64,000 nucleotides of DNA from NCBI GenBank assembly GCA_004764695.1, contig SMSO01000031.1, positions 6,567,261 to 6,631,260 on the forward strand, in the 5' to 3' direction. Source of the DNA: Schizochytrium sp. TIO01 (Eukaryota > Sar > Bigyra > Thraustochytrida > Thraustochytriidae). Both the position numbers and the translations under genes were made by a program. Below the pieces are notes generated by a model that was not told where the DNA came from, searched no databases, and saw only the letters and a program-made list of their open reading frames with translations. Positions 1-11,600 of the stretch are shown here, one piece after another (within the stretch, counting starts at the first letter, position 1; every line of letters starts with the position of its first letter).

Positions 1-652
1 AAATGATGTCTCCTTCACCTCCAACCTTGAAAACGTCCTTAACATGCAGGCTGGGGGTGTTCGCAAGAGCGTTCTGGTTCAAAAGAACGGAGGCGCGTGG
101 ATTTGCTTTTGTCAGCACGAGCTCTTCATGGTCAGGTGAAAGGCGCAGGAACATGCGATCGTCTCGCTTCATTGACCTTTTCACGACCGGGACAGCCGCC
201 TTGCGTTTGGATGGAAAGCAGCCACAGGATGATGGTGGCAGGGGTGGGATGTCTTCTGGTTCCTCATATCGAGGTAATTCCCGTACAATTTTTCCTTCAA
301 GAAGCTGTGCAGCGAATGTGGCAATGTGTCGATTCCAGGCAAGGTAGCCGTGGTGCCCCATTAAATCATAGACGCTGCGCTGCCAATCGTCAGATAAAAC
401 TCGAAAAGCCTCTGTAACAGCCATCAGATTGTCATTTGGTGTTGTGGACATTGTTGGGGGCATCTCTGCATCTGGCTGCTGAGCCACTTGCAGTGCTTGT
501 GCCTTCCGAGCTGCCACATGATACGCAGGTCTTAGCAAAGACTTTGAAACACCAGGTTCGACGCCCAAGATTGAGTAATAGTTTTCATCTCGTTGTGTAT
601 CCTGCACGGGGCCTGCCGGGGACGATTTAATCGGGCTGTTGCTTTTACCCAT
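1..652 (-). CDS. J-domain (DnaJ-like) protein with PH-like region, 3' end outside window
   Basis: Read on the minus strand from an ATG at 652-650, the frame stays open for 217 codons to the window edge. Residues 24-100 form a J-domain: ENYYSILGVEPG at the start of helix I, AYHVAARKAQ in helix II, then EAFRVLSDDWQRSVYDLMG for helices III-IV. The HPD tripeptide that stimulates Hsp70 ATPase is QPD here (residues 59-61), and about 13 extra residues follow it. Residues 168-210 (MFLRLSPDHEELVL, then LHVKDVFKV) align by eye with the PH-like segment of the protein at 30835-33306 (FWLSTDHEWLNI, then INVKDVIKI). Both therefore appear to be J-PH proteins. A role as Hsp70 co-chaperone at a membrane is inferred from the fold. 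With QPD the J-domain may not activate Hsp70 normally. The C-terminal part is not visible. Confidence 0.8.
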   Translation of the reverse strand, partial: MGKSNSPIKSSPAGPVQDTQRDENYYSILGVEPGVSKSLLRPAYHVAARKAQALQVAQQPDAEMPPTMSTTPNDNLMAVTEAFRVLSDDWQRSVYDLMGHHGYLAWNRHIATFAAQLLEGKIVRELPRYEEPEDIPPLPPSSCGCFPSKRKAAVPVVKRSMKRDDRMFLRLSPDHEELVLTKANPRASVLLNQNALANTPSLHVKDVFKVGGEGDII

Positions 653-908
653 ATTCTCCCTTTTTAACAGCCAGTCGTAGGAGCGCTTCAGCTGGACCGC
701 CTTCGTTTTGCAGCAATCAACTAAGGGAACTGCAGACGCTGCCACTGGGATCTCACGTGAGAGTCCTCTGCTTTCTCTGTCCCGTTGTGGGTCTACTTCA
801 GCGGCAATGCGCTCTTTAAACCCTCAATTTCCGCACGTGAATCGAACAACGAATGTTATTTCTCTTATTTCCCACACCTCTGCAGAAACTTAGAATTCGA
901 CAATAACT

Positions 909-951
909 TCAACAACAAACAACAACAATGACGACGACGACGACAACGACG
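909..951. repeat. (CAA)n followed by (GAC)n microsatellite
   Basis: Tandem CAA triplets run directly into tandem GAC triplets, about 250 bp upstream of the J-domain gene start. Confidence 0.85.
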
Positions 952-1793
952 CCGGCAGAAGCGTCTACGATATAGAGATTGACAAAGGTGACTGCTGCTC
1001 AGGACCTCGAAGGTCGATCTCTCGCAGTCTTGTCTGTCTGGGCGTCTCGCTTAGTTCTGTAGAGCCTCCACCACCGGCACGGGCACAGCGGCAGTTCGAG
1101 CAGGAATCGAGCTTTGGTCGGGCTCCTAGGGCTTTCTCCTGCAGCCACTACGAAACAGCAATCGCAAGAACTTGCAAGAGCAGAGGGAGCAGGGAGGCCA
1201 ACGCGGCCGGAGACTGACCCGCCGAGATGGAGCAGCGAACGGGGCTTTGCAGAAGAAGGCAAAGGCTAAGCCGTCTGGGTCGGTAGGTAGGAGGTACCTC
1301 CTGAGAGATTATTCTTTGCTGTTTTGCTGAGTGCTCTTTGGTGCTGCGTGCTCTTTGTTAGTTTGTCTTTCTCTTTTTAATTAGCTTTCTTTTTGTTTCT
1401 TTTTTCTTTTTTTCCTCTTCCGCTCTGAGTGATTAAGTGGTTTCTCTTCTTCTGTGCTTATCCTCGCGTAAGTTTCCTGCTCGTAAAGACTTTTCAGCAA
1501 GGTGGCCGCCTTGCTTGCAGAAACTCCGGAGGGCCCAGAAAGTCTGCACAATTCTTCTGAGACCTCGGCAGCGAGATCGGATCGAGGGGCTTCGGCCTCG
1601 CAGTTCGAGGGCGGTGTTGCTTTGCCACCTTTTATCACCTTCTGTGTACAATTAGTTTTCTTTTTGCCCTTTATATTTTTAATTAATTAATTAGAAAATA
1701 TAATTTGTTGAAAAAGTAAAAAAGTAAACACCCAGATACTAAGAGCAGACTTATCTACTACTACTAGAAGGGTCGATCTATAGTGGTTTTATA

Positions 1794-1832
1794 AGAAAGA
1801 AAGAAAAGTAAAGAAAGAGAAAGAAAGAAAGA
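1794..1832. repeat. (GAAA)n microsatellite
   Basis: Imperfect GAAA/AAAG tandem repeat in non-coding sequence. Confidence 0.8.
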
Positions 1833-2473
1833 ACTCTTTCGTTCTCTTTTACAAGTTGTTTCATGAACTGCTTTTGTAAAGTAAAAAAGGAAAGCAAATA
1901 CATTGCACTGATTGGGTTATTCGCTATTTTCCGCTCTCCCGTGCTCCTTTGCGTTGGGTGGCTGATCATCAGGCGAGGTATTCCGGCTCGAGATCTATGA
2001 TGATGAGCTGCAAACTGTTCGACGCCTTGTGGGATCTCAAGTCAGTGAGTGAACGGGCGGGCCAGAGCAGGCAGAACCTCGAGAAATAGGAGCAAAACTG
2101 AGCAAGCTCGCTAGCAAGGAACTTCACGATGAAACCTGCAATTCGAAGTCAACAAACACCAAAGTTGGAAACAGAATGTAGCAGGAACTAACTTTGCGGT
2201 CGGTGAGACGGATTAACCGACTACTTACAGACTGCCTGAGCATAACGATATCACTCGCTCGAATCTTTACAAGCAGTTTATTTGTCTACGGGTTCATTGA
2301 TCAATCTCATTCTACAGTGAACGATTATTTTCGCATTTGGCTTCTTTGCTCGACGCTGATTTCAAGTCATGATCCATCAGATTCGATTCCTCTGTGAACT
2401 TGAGGCAAACCCAACGAAGGCAAATGAAACGCATCAAACTTGCAACAATCAGAAACTCGAGAGCCAAAGGAGG

Positions 2474-2501
2474 AGCTTGGCTTGCTTGCTTGCTTGCTTG
2501 C
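2474..2501. repeat. (GCTT)n microsatellite
   Basis: Tandem GCTT/CTTG units, nearly perfect over about 28 bp. Confidence 0.85.
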
Positions 2502-3395
2502 TACCTGCCTCTATATCGGTTTCGAGTAAAGGCTGCTGTATCCAAGGCATTAATAAAGCGTAATGACTCTCGTTGTTTTTAATTTAGAGCCTCTTTCTCA
2601 AATCACAAGCCGCAAACTGCGAGAAAGGATTCGGGGGATTGGCTATCGAAGCAAACAAAGCCTCTGGTACAACTTCTGCATTCAAAGCTGTCATACCAAG
2701 TCGGCTGTTGCCCCTAAAAACATCTGCAGGTCCATCTTCGCTCAAGTTAACTCCGCTGCGACAACCAATCTCTGTGGTGTGCAGTTAGTTATCTTCATCG
2801 TTGGCTGTTATTCTGTCGTGTTTTGGTGGTCGTCGAGTTGATCTGAGTTCTATCATAACACTTCGTCAACCCTCTAGTAATGACTACAAGTTAAAACCTT
2901 TTCTACTTACATTACACAAAAACCATAAATTAAAATATTATAAAAAGCTAATCCATAGTATCATAATACGTATTGAGCTTGCTTTAACAAAGAAATATGC
3001 ATAGTAAAAAAGTAAAAAGTGTCTCCATCCTAGCACCTGTTACTGTTAACTATAGGCACGGGCGAGTGACAATCGTTCGCTCTATATTCATAAAGCTTAG
3101 TCTTTGTGCACGCGCTCGCTCTAGTCAGCTCTGTTCCGCCTGGAGACGCTGCTGACTCCTTCGCTTCGCGGTTTCAAGAGCTCGCCGGGGCTAGCAGCTA
3201 GCTATCCCATAACACGCCCGTTTGAGGGCACAGTCTCTTCGACGGGCGCCCCAAAGCTCTCTGTCGCCAAGGAGACCGACAAGGATATCAATGGCGAGCG
3301 ATGGTACCTGTCTGTCATCGAGTGGACCATTGATCTTTATCATTTATTCTGGGACTAGCACCTGCCTACGCATTGACTAGCGCTCGCTTTCTAGA

Positions 3396-3444
3396 TTGTT
3401 TGTTTGTTTGATTGATTGTTTGTTTGTTTGTTTGTTTGTTTGTT
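3396..3444. repeat. (TTTG)n microsatellite
   Basis: About twelve TTTG units interrupted once by ATTGATTG. The open frames across it are an artefact of the repeat. Confidence 0.9.
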
Positions 3445-4375
3445 GGTCAAACAATGGGAGGAAGGAAGTTCACGAATGCAGAAAAACTCAGAGAGACATG
3501 GGAGCTCTGCCCTTGCACTTGTACAGGTCGCTGCCTGGAGCCAACGCCGCCTGCTCGAGGAGGCACGGCTCGGAAGCTTATGGGCGGCCCCGAGTTCTCA
3601 TTTTCTGGGTACGCGCACGATTCGTGCTACTTTTTAAAGCTGTTGTTGTAATACCCTGAAAATGTTAAAAAACAATTACTTTAAAAGATTAACACTTATA
3701 CGGCATATGAGGTTCGAGCTTAACTTTCTTTTTTGTTGTTGCTTTTTCTTTTCTATTTTTATAACAGAATGATATGTACTTGTAGCAGGAGATAGATATA
3801 TAGAATAGAAATAAAGGCCGCAAGTTCTCGTCTTTTCCTCTCTAGAGTTTCGTTCCGAACCTTTCAATACATCCTACCCCATCCTGCGAATGCATATATG
3901 TATCTTTTCAACGTAGGTAGGCCGTATAAATGGCAAGCACGTCCTTTCTCTTTCTCTTTCAATTCGCTCTGGAAGCCCGCGGAAAGAACCTCAATTCCTA
4001 AGAAAGAAAGAAACTTAGAAAAGAAAAGAAAAGAAAGAAAGCAAACTAAAGCAAACGGCCGTTCTGATCGGGAAACGAAACAGAGAACGGCACTCCATTT
4101 TTAGTGGCGTGATCACGGATCGCAGAGCAGTAAAGTCCGAGGCCTTGTTAGTTCAAAGTGAAGACAGACCAGAAAAGGTCTTCTACGAGTCCCAAGACTG
4201 CATGATCACCATGGGGAGCTGGTACCTGTACCCGCCTATCTACCACCTGCCTCGCGGTCGCTGTCGGCCTGCGCTCGATCGATCTGGTCTGCTTGTCCTT
4301 TACTTGGAGCGACAAGGTTCTTTTTTTGGTGTACCTAGTACCTTGTGAAGAATGAACGTCTATGTAAGACCACAG

Positions 4376-4545
4376 ATGAATGAATGAATGAATGAATACG
4401 TGAATGCATCAATGAGTCAATCCATAAATCAATGAGTCAATCCATAATCAATGAATCGATGAACGAACAAACGAACGAACGAACGAACGAACGAACGAAC
4501 GAACGAAGGGATGAATGGATGGATGGATATCCAGGATGGATGGAT
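4376..4545. repeat. compound (GAAT)n-(GAAC)n-(GGAT)n array
   Basis: GAAT/AATG units (4376-4397) are followed by GAATCAAT-like units, then about eleven GAAC units (4461-4507) and GGAT units (4508-4545). The one-base changes between unit types suggest successive mutation and expansion of one tetranucleotide. Confidence 0.9.
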
Positions 4546-4824
4546 GAGAGAGTGAACTAAATGGTCGCTGGCCACGACATTTCGTAGCCGAGACCAGAGA
4601 TTCGGGCGATTCAGTTTGGACGGTGAGAGCTATTCACTCAGCATCTGCTCAGATCTAAGCGGGAATTTATGAGGCAGAGTTATGAAATGAAAATAGTTTC
4701 GAAGTGTTCGTCATAAATGAGCGAACGAATGAGTGAGTGAGACAGTGAATTCATGCATTAACGCATGAAAGCATTAACGCAAGTGGCCAAGCTCGTGATG
4801 GACCTGGGCAGAGTGCTGACTGCA

Positions 4825-4869
4825 GCTACATAGATACATAAATACATGAATACATACAGACAGACATAG
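4825..4869. repeat. degenerate (ATAC/ATAG)n repeat
   Basis: Imperfect tetranucleotide tract in non-coding DNA, ending in ACAGACAG. Confidence 0.7.
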
Positions 4870-5460
4870 CTAGTCAGCTGCCGGGCCGCAGAGAAAGGAG
4901 CAGCTGGGGATTCGGCCGGAATCGCACTGGATCTTGTAAGGCCGAGGCTTGAGCTGACTGAGTCCTTGTCCACAGATCGTTGTGGTAGATCTGCTCAATG
5001 CGGTGAAACCCCTGCGACTTGGAGATAATTAATTAACAGGTGGCTCTTGCCCCCCTGATTGTGGAATCCACTGGCGACTTGAAGCTTTCGAGGAGGCCTG
5101 CCTTGTTGCTTGAGAGGTGGATTGCACTGCAGCATGTGCCGACTCGCTTGGGGAGAACTTGACTTGCTTGATGCGAGCCCAGCTTGCGCTGCGCTGCTTT
5201 CTTGGCTCAGGAGCCCAAGGAAGAAACCACACTCGCATTGCCATTTTGTAGGGTCATCGATTGCTTCCTCTTGGCTTTTGGAAATGAAACTCCGAATCGC
5301 CGCAGCAAGACCGCTCCACGAGACAACCGCTCTGTTCGGCGTTGGTTGCGAGTGAATGCGACTAAATTCATTCGGCTTCGTGCCGCACCTCTTGTCTTGC
5401 CGTTGAACGGGAAGCTTCGTGCCCATAAGTTGCGAATTCATTCATGGATGTGCTGCAATT

Positions 5461-5529
5461 TTTCATTCACTCTTTCATTCACTCACTCATTCATTCATTC
5501 ACTCATTCATTCATTCATTCATTCATTCG
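5461..5529. repeat. (TTCA)n microsatellite
   Basis: About 17 TTCA/CTCA units. It is the reverse complement of the GAAT-type array near 4.4 kb. Confidence 0.9.
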
Positions 5530-5643
5530 CATGCATTCGATCAGACTACTTTGAACGAAGAATGCTCTGCCTCCGGAAAAGTGATGCTGCTCACAATAAA
5601 GACCCTGGAATTCTTGCAAACGCTAGAATCCAGAGATTTGTGA

Positions 5644-5729
5644 GCATTCATTCATCATTCATCATTCATTCATTCATTCATTTTTTAATTCATACATTCA
5701 TCATTCATTCATTCATCGAATGAATAAAT
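5644..5729. repeat. (ATTC)n/(TTCATCA)n microsatellite
   Basis: A second TTCA-type array with ATC interruptions, ending in CGAATGAATAAA, which is inverted relative to the body and could fold back. Confidence 0.85.
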
Positions 5730-7030
5730 GCATCATGTGCTCGGCCAGGACGGCGTTTGGAGGGCTGACCCGCAAAGATCGTTTTCGAGCTCTCGCCTAC
5801 CACGGCGAAGGCCATTTCATTAGCCTCGAGCGCAGCTCTGGCATCTCGAGAGCTTTGACGGCCATCTTTGAGTAAGAGTTTTTCATTCGCCCCTTCTTCG
5901 TTCACCTTTCGTGAACTAACTTCTGTGGGGCGCGAGAAGAATTCATTTCCATCGAAGCATCTGCCGAGTGAAGAATAGATGGATGGATGGATGTTCGGCC
6001 GAAGCAGCGGCACAGTCGCGTGGGCGTTCGCCCCCTCGGCCTTCTGACGTCCTTTCATGCGTGATCTGTTGCTGGACCTGTCCACGCACTGCACAGGACT
6101 CGTGCCCAATCTGTCTGTGCATGGCACCATTAGCAATGCGACCCCGTCTCGTGCCCAAAAGAGTTCCTGGGGAACAGGGTTAAAGCTAACCAACGACTCG
6201 CCGGTGGGTAGGCGGGGGTAGGTGACTTCTACCAAGCATTTGGAAACCCCTCGAAGCGGCAGCTGACATCGCCGAGCACCATACGAATGGCGGTAACGAC
6301 TCCTGCGACTGAGGGAGAGCTTAAATCAAAGACCAAATCTTGCTTTTTCAGTTTTATTATTATTAATAATAAAAGACATTCGAGTTTATTTATTACTTGT
6401 ATTTTTGTATTTTGCATCTTTTATTTAAGTTAAAATTGTTTTTTAAAGTAGTAGAACTCCTGAAGCGCGAATTTTGTTCTCAAAGGTACGAGTCGATACG
6501 CTGCGAGAGAAACGCTTTGACGCGATAGCTTTTCTGCCCAAGTGGAGGAATTGAACAGAAGCAGCACCTCACCTCTGGCAGGGAGTTTATGGCTGTAGTC
6601 AAACTGAAAGCGCTAGGCACCTGGTTCAAACTTTAGCGAATGCGAAGATGATCTCAGGAGTTTTGATTTTGGAATATTTTTATTTTTAAAAATAAATAGA
6701 ATCAGTATCATTCTACGATGTCCCTTCAGTGTAATTGAGAATTTAAAGAAAGAACAAAGCATTGGGAAATGTGGAGTTTTAGCATATGAGGGAAACGAGA
6801 ACTAAGAGACACAGAGAGAGAAAGAGAAAGAAAGGGTGCAGTCACATGGTCACCAGTGAGTCAGTCAGTGCGTTCATGGCGTTTGCACGATGATCGAATG
6901 ATCGATGGCTTGTTTGCCAAGAATGCCTGGCCGCTGAGCGCTCTTCTCCAAGCGCGCCCTCTGCTTGATTGGGAGATCTGAGGAGCGAACGACCCATCCA
7001 AACAACGACTGTAAACTCAGCAGAAACTTG

Positions 7031-7069
7031 TATGCATACATGCATACATACATACATACATACATACAT
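7031..7069. repeat. (CATA)n microsatellite
   Basis: About ten CATA units with one TGCATACATG variant at the left end. Confidence 0.9.
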
Positions 7070-7179
7070 TACAGGTACCTACCACAGAAGTACAGAGTTT
7101 ATGAATATAAAAATACGGGTTCATGAGCGAGTGGGTGGCTCGAACTGCGCAGCTCAAGACCAAGATCAGCGCAAGCTCA

Positions 7180-7388
7180 TGATGTTTGTGGTGCCCGTTG
7201 ACACTCGCCTACAGAGCGAGGTCGTCGAGACGCTGGGTTTCCAGGATGCCGAGATGGCGACAACGTCACGGTCTCTGGAGCCAGAAAACAACGCCTCGGA
7301 GAAGCCGAGCCCTCAAGAAGATCTTGAAGACGACGAGGAGCTAGGCGTTGAGAGCGGCAGCCCGAAGGAGCCACTTGATGCAAAATAA
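7180..7388 (+). CDS. possible short acidic coding segment, uncertain
   Basis: From ATG ATG at 7180 the frame stays open for 69 codons to a TAA at 7386-7388. It gives an acidic Ser/Glu/Pro-rich tail (EDLEDDEELGVESGS near the C-terminus) with balanced codon use, unlike the surrounding repeats. The frame is open further upstream but only through the (CATA)n repeat. I recognise no family. It may be a small gene, a last exon or chance. Confidence 0.2.
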
Positions 7389-7414
7389 TAATGCAAAGAA
7401 TCAGAATACATGGT

Positions 7415-7459
7415 GGAGCGAGCGAGCGAGCAAGCAAGCCAGCAAGCCAGCGAGCAGGT
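7415..7459. repeat. (GCGA)n/(GCAA)n/(GCCA)n repeat
   Basis: Tandem units of pattern AGCN with drift from GCGAG to GCAAG to GCCAG. Confidence 0.85.
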
Positions 7460-8138
7460 GGCAAACAGCTTCAGGGGGATGGTTCTGCTTTGGAACTCCA
7501 AGTGCAAAACAGTTGAGGATGAGAACTGCTGCTTGCTTGCTCGTGGTTTTCATACCTTGGCATCGATCGCCGGAGCTGGGCCCTCTTCGTAGCTCCTGAA
7601 GGCCTGTCTTTCTGGCCTCTCAGTCGGTACCTGCCTGCCTACCTTAGTGGGGAACCGAGTTAAATCTTCAACGATTCCTCCTTCCGCAAGGGCTCCTACC
7701 GCTGCGGACACGGGGAAGGCGGCTCGGCTGCAGAAACGTGGGCAACGCTGGCTGGTTGGCACTTGCCGGGTTGCGTAAAGGCATCACGAGCTCGAGGCCG
7801 CCTGGCACACGCGGAAGAACCTCGTCACGTTGGTCTCGAGGCATGGACTGATCTTCTTGCTCACTTCAGGTCATTCGTTCAACAAGTTCTGTGACCTCAC
7901 TTGGAGGACTTTTCACGCTCTCCAGCCTCGAAAGGGGCAGCTAAGACGGGCAATGAATCGAGGAACGATCGGTCAGTGCTCTCCAAGTTGTGTGCCACGG
8001 TGGCCAAGTGTATTCATGGCGGCGTAGAGCGCAGAAGCAGCGTGATCACGGAGCGCGGAGGTGGGGCTTAAGGAGACCGAGTTGGGACTCAGACAGGAAT
8101 GCCGACGGAGCTGCGGAAGCAGGGAGTAGGCAGAGAGG

Positions 8139-8632
8139 GACCTACCTACCTACCTGCCTGCCTACCCGCATACTGACTAGGAGCAAAGGTGCCACAGGTA
8201 GTGGAAGAGGCAAATGGAAGCAGAGATTGAAAGAATGAATTGTCAGAATGAATCAGGTTGTGTTTTAATTACTTTTCTGTCATCTTATGGTCAAAGGAAG
8301 GAAGGAGAGCTGCCGAAGCAGAAGCGAGAAACGGAGAACGGGGTTGCTTATTCTCAAGAGGAGGCGAAAGGCCTGGCGAGGATGCAGCAGGTTTTGCCAT
8401 GGCCACGCGAAGCCTGGCCGAAGACGCTCCTCTGCTGCCTGGATGATTCTGCTTGGAGCAGTAGGTGGTTCTGACCTAGGTAGCACCTACTACCTACTAG
8501 ATAGTAGCCATCTGACTGCTTGACAAAGAATTTAATTGTTCATGATCATGGGATGGATCTGTAAAACGTACTACCTAGTAGGTACTACCTACGTTCTCAT
8601 TCTTTGAGAATTCCGTGGTTTGGCTTCTCAAA
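8139..8632. other. CTAC-rich 3' flank of the TIR-TPR gene
   Basis: The stretch begins with (CTAC)n/(CTGC)n (8139-8168). It carries further CTACC/GTAGG islands at about 8475-8510 and 8568-8595, the latter including the 13-nt odd palindrome TACCTAGTAGGTA. It lies directly downstream of the minus-strand gene stop at 8633 and so probably includes its 3' UTR. Confidence 0.5.
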
Positions 8633-11600
8633 TCAAGCACTAGAAGCTGCAGAGGACGATGTCCGCTGCGACCTTGGGCGCAGATGCGAGAGGCATTCTT
8701 GAATGTCATCCTGTACCTCAAGATACTCCGTCGATGATGGATCCTGGATTAGCGTCTCTGCCTCCTTTAAAAACTGAAGTGCAGCTTCCCAGTTCGCTTG
8801 CGCAACGTGAATGTGCGCTACGTTCACCAATATGCTTACGACGAAAGGATCCGTTTCATCAAATGCACTCTTAGCAACATCGATTGCAGCTGTAAAGTTT
8901 TCCAAAGCATCGTCGTACTTTTCAAGATTCATGTAAAGCATACCGATGTTGTTCAAAGTGAACGCAACATTTGGGTGGCCATTGCCAAAAGCCTCCTTCA
9001 GAATACCCAATGCCTCCTCGTAGTATGGTAGTGCCTCATCTGTTTGCCCTTGCGCATCGTAAACAAGTGCAATCCCGTTCAAGGTGCGACCTACATCAGC
9101 ATGCCGCAAGCCAAGAACCTCTCTGCGGATTGAAAGTGCCTCGTGATAATTCTTGAGTGCGTCGTCCAAGAGACCAATGCAGTAGTAGACAGTCGCAATG
9201 CTGTTCAGGATTTGAGCGACTCGAGCATCTTTTTCTCCGACAGCCTCTTTATCAATCACAAGGGCATCATTATAGTACTGTAGAGACTCATCATACTTTC
9301 CTTGTCGCTGGAGAGTATCACCAATTAGCCCTAATGCATTCGCGACGTGCGCATCCTGCGGGCCGAACGTTCCCTTGCAAACCTCCAGATTCTCTTCCAA
9401 GGTTTCAAGAGTCTTATCGAATTGGCCTTGTGCAGTGTACACACTTGCCAAGTTTTCAAGAGTATTGGCCACCTCGGGGTCAAGGGAGCCTGAAATATCC
9501 TTCCGTGTGTCTAGTGCTCGAATGTAAAACGTCTCTGCTTCTTCGTATGCACCCTTGGCTTGGTACATAGCAGCGATGTGGTCAAGTGTTTGTGCTATCT
9601 CTACATGCGAAGGCCCCAGCACCTTTTCACGAATCGTGAGAGCCTGTTGTAAATATTCAATCGCCTCGTCATACTGTCCCAAGGTGTCATAGACTGCAGC
9701 AATATTGTTCAATGCTGAGGCAACATCATGGTGGTCCGGCCCTAGTGCCTCCCGACTCACTTTCAGCGCCTCTTTAAAGTATTGCAAGGCCTCTTCAAAG
9801 CGCTCCTCTTCGTAATATACTGATGCAATATCGTTCAAAGCGCCTGCAACACGGTAGTCACGCGGTCCTAGGGCCTTACGCTCTGTTTTGAGAGCATCCT
9901 CATAGCTCGTAAGAGCGCGTTCGTATTCACCACGCTCACGATAGATACCAGCTACATTTACTTGTAAAACAGCAAGCTCTGGGTGTTGTGGACCATACGC
10001 TTCCTGAAGGATATCAATGGCCTCCTTATAAGCTTTGAGAGCTTCCTCAAAACGTTTTTGCGAGGCATAAACATTACCAATATTGCTAAGTGTCTGAGCT
10101 ACATCTGGATGCTGGAAGCCTAAAGCTTCTGTACGAATCTCCAAGGCCTTTTCGAAGTATTGCAGCGCTCCATCAGGTTTGCCCAGACTATCATAGACTA
10201 AGCCAATGTTGTTAAGCGCAGTGGCCACGTAAGGATGCTGCGCTCCAAGGGACTCTTGAAGGATGTCGAGCGCCTCTTCGTAATACTGAAGAGCGTCATC
10301 AGGTTGTTTCATGTCGTTATAAACCGCCGCTATATTATTAAGTGTGCCTGCAACATGATGATGGCGTGCACCAAGTGTGGACTTTTCAATTTCCATAGCT
10401 CGTTGATAGAAATCAATGGCATCTACATAGCGACCCTGGTTGTCATAGACAAGTGCGATGTTATTTAAAGTAGTGGCCACATCGGGATGATCACTACCGA
10501 GTGTCTCCTCGAGGATGGATAGCGCTTCATCAAAAGACGCAAGTGCTTCCTCATATTGGCCTTGTGAATCGTACACCAAGCCAATGTTATTCAACGTAGT
10601 TGCAACACCGGGGTGACGCGGACCACAAATATCTTTGCGAAGGTCCAAAGCTTCGTTGTAGTACCGCAAGGCCTCGTCATATTCTCCTTGTTCACGCAAA
10701 AGGTATCCACTACTTGTGAGGATCAGCGCAAGGTGCAAAGTGTCTCGACCTTGACGCGCAGTGTCAACAGCGTCTCGCGCCATATGGGCCAACCAATGGC
10801 GAAGTTCTTTGTTGATCATAGAGTTCAGACTCGTGTAACCCCCCTCGAGGATTTGACGGATGGCGTTATCGATCATTTGTTTATCTCGACGTTTCGAGCA
10901 CTCTGCATTGCGCATGTCTAGTTTATTCGACATGATTGCAGCAATTGACTCTGCATCTTCAAATAACTGATCTAGAAATGCATCTTGCTGACCAGGGGCA
11001 TATATTACGTGCACTGAAATACCCTTTTGCACAGCACCTAGAATTTCCCATACGCACCATGCCCGCTTCAGTGGGGTCGGGTCGTCCCAGCGATCAAAAA
11101 AGACAACAGTCTCTTTAAACTTGCCGATGACCTCATGCAAGCCAAGGGAAAGAATCTTGTCTCGGGCCTGTGCAATATTTGATGCTGGCTCTTGCATGCT
11201 CGTGAGTTCTGGTTGGTTTGCACAGAAGATATCAAGCCATACATACTGATCATCCTCAGGGGTATCAGCAAAATATTTATGAAGAGCATTAATCAAATCC
11301 TCAAACTTGGTGCTCCTTACTTGACTCACAAAGACACCTTGAAAGGGTCGTCCAACACTGCCGTCATCCTCAAGCACATTCAAGTAAAACCGTGCCTTGT
11401 CTAGCTCGCTCGTCGTGGGAAGCACCAAACATTGAGCCACATCCTCTGTGGACCAGTCGCAGCGCGACTTTTCCTCAGCATCTACGCCCACACGGAAAAT
11501 GATTGGTTCCTCTACAAATGCAACTTTTCCCTGCAATAGAATTTGCCCCTCGTTCTCGTCGCCATCATCACCAGCAGGACTTTCGCTAAACACCATAATG

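Larger units (their letters stand above)
653..3395. other. non-coding stretch with simple repeats
   Basis: No open frame here shows a recognisable domain or a convincing start, and stops are frequent in all frames. It holds (CAA)n/(GAC)n, (GAAA)n and (GCTT)n microsatellites. The first 200 bases are probably the 5' region of the minus-strand J-domain gene. Confidence 0.6.
3445..8138. other. gene-poor, microsatellite-rich region
   Basis: No gene is identifiable. The stretch is dominated by tetranucleotide arrays (listed separately) and scattered CTAC/GTAG islands. One coding-like frame ends at 7388 and is listed separately with low confidence. A 176-codon frame on the minus strand (6235-5705) has no ATG at its upstream end and no recognisable domain. 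Confidence 0.55.

Noticed and set aside
5705-6235. 176-codon minus-strand open frame
   Set aside because: It starts only at a TTG, overlaps the TTCA array at its end and shows no domain.
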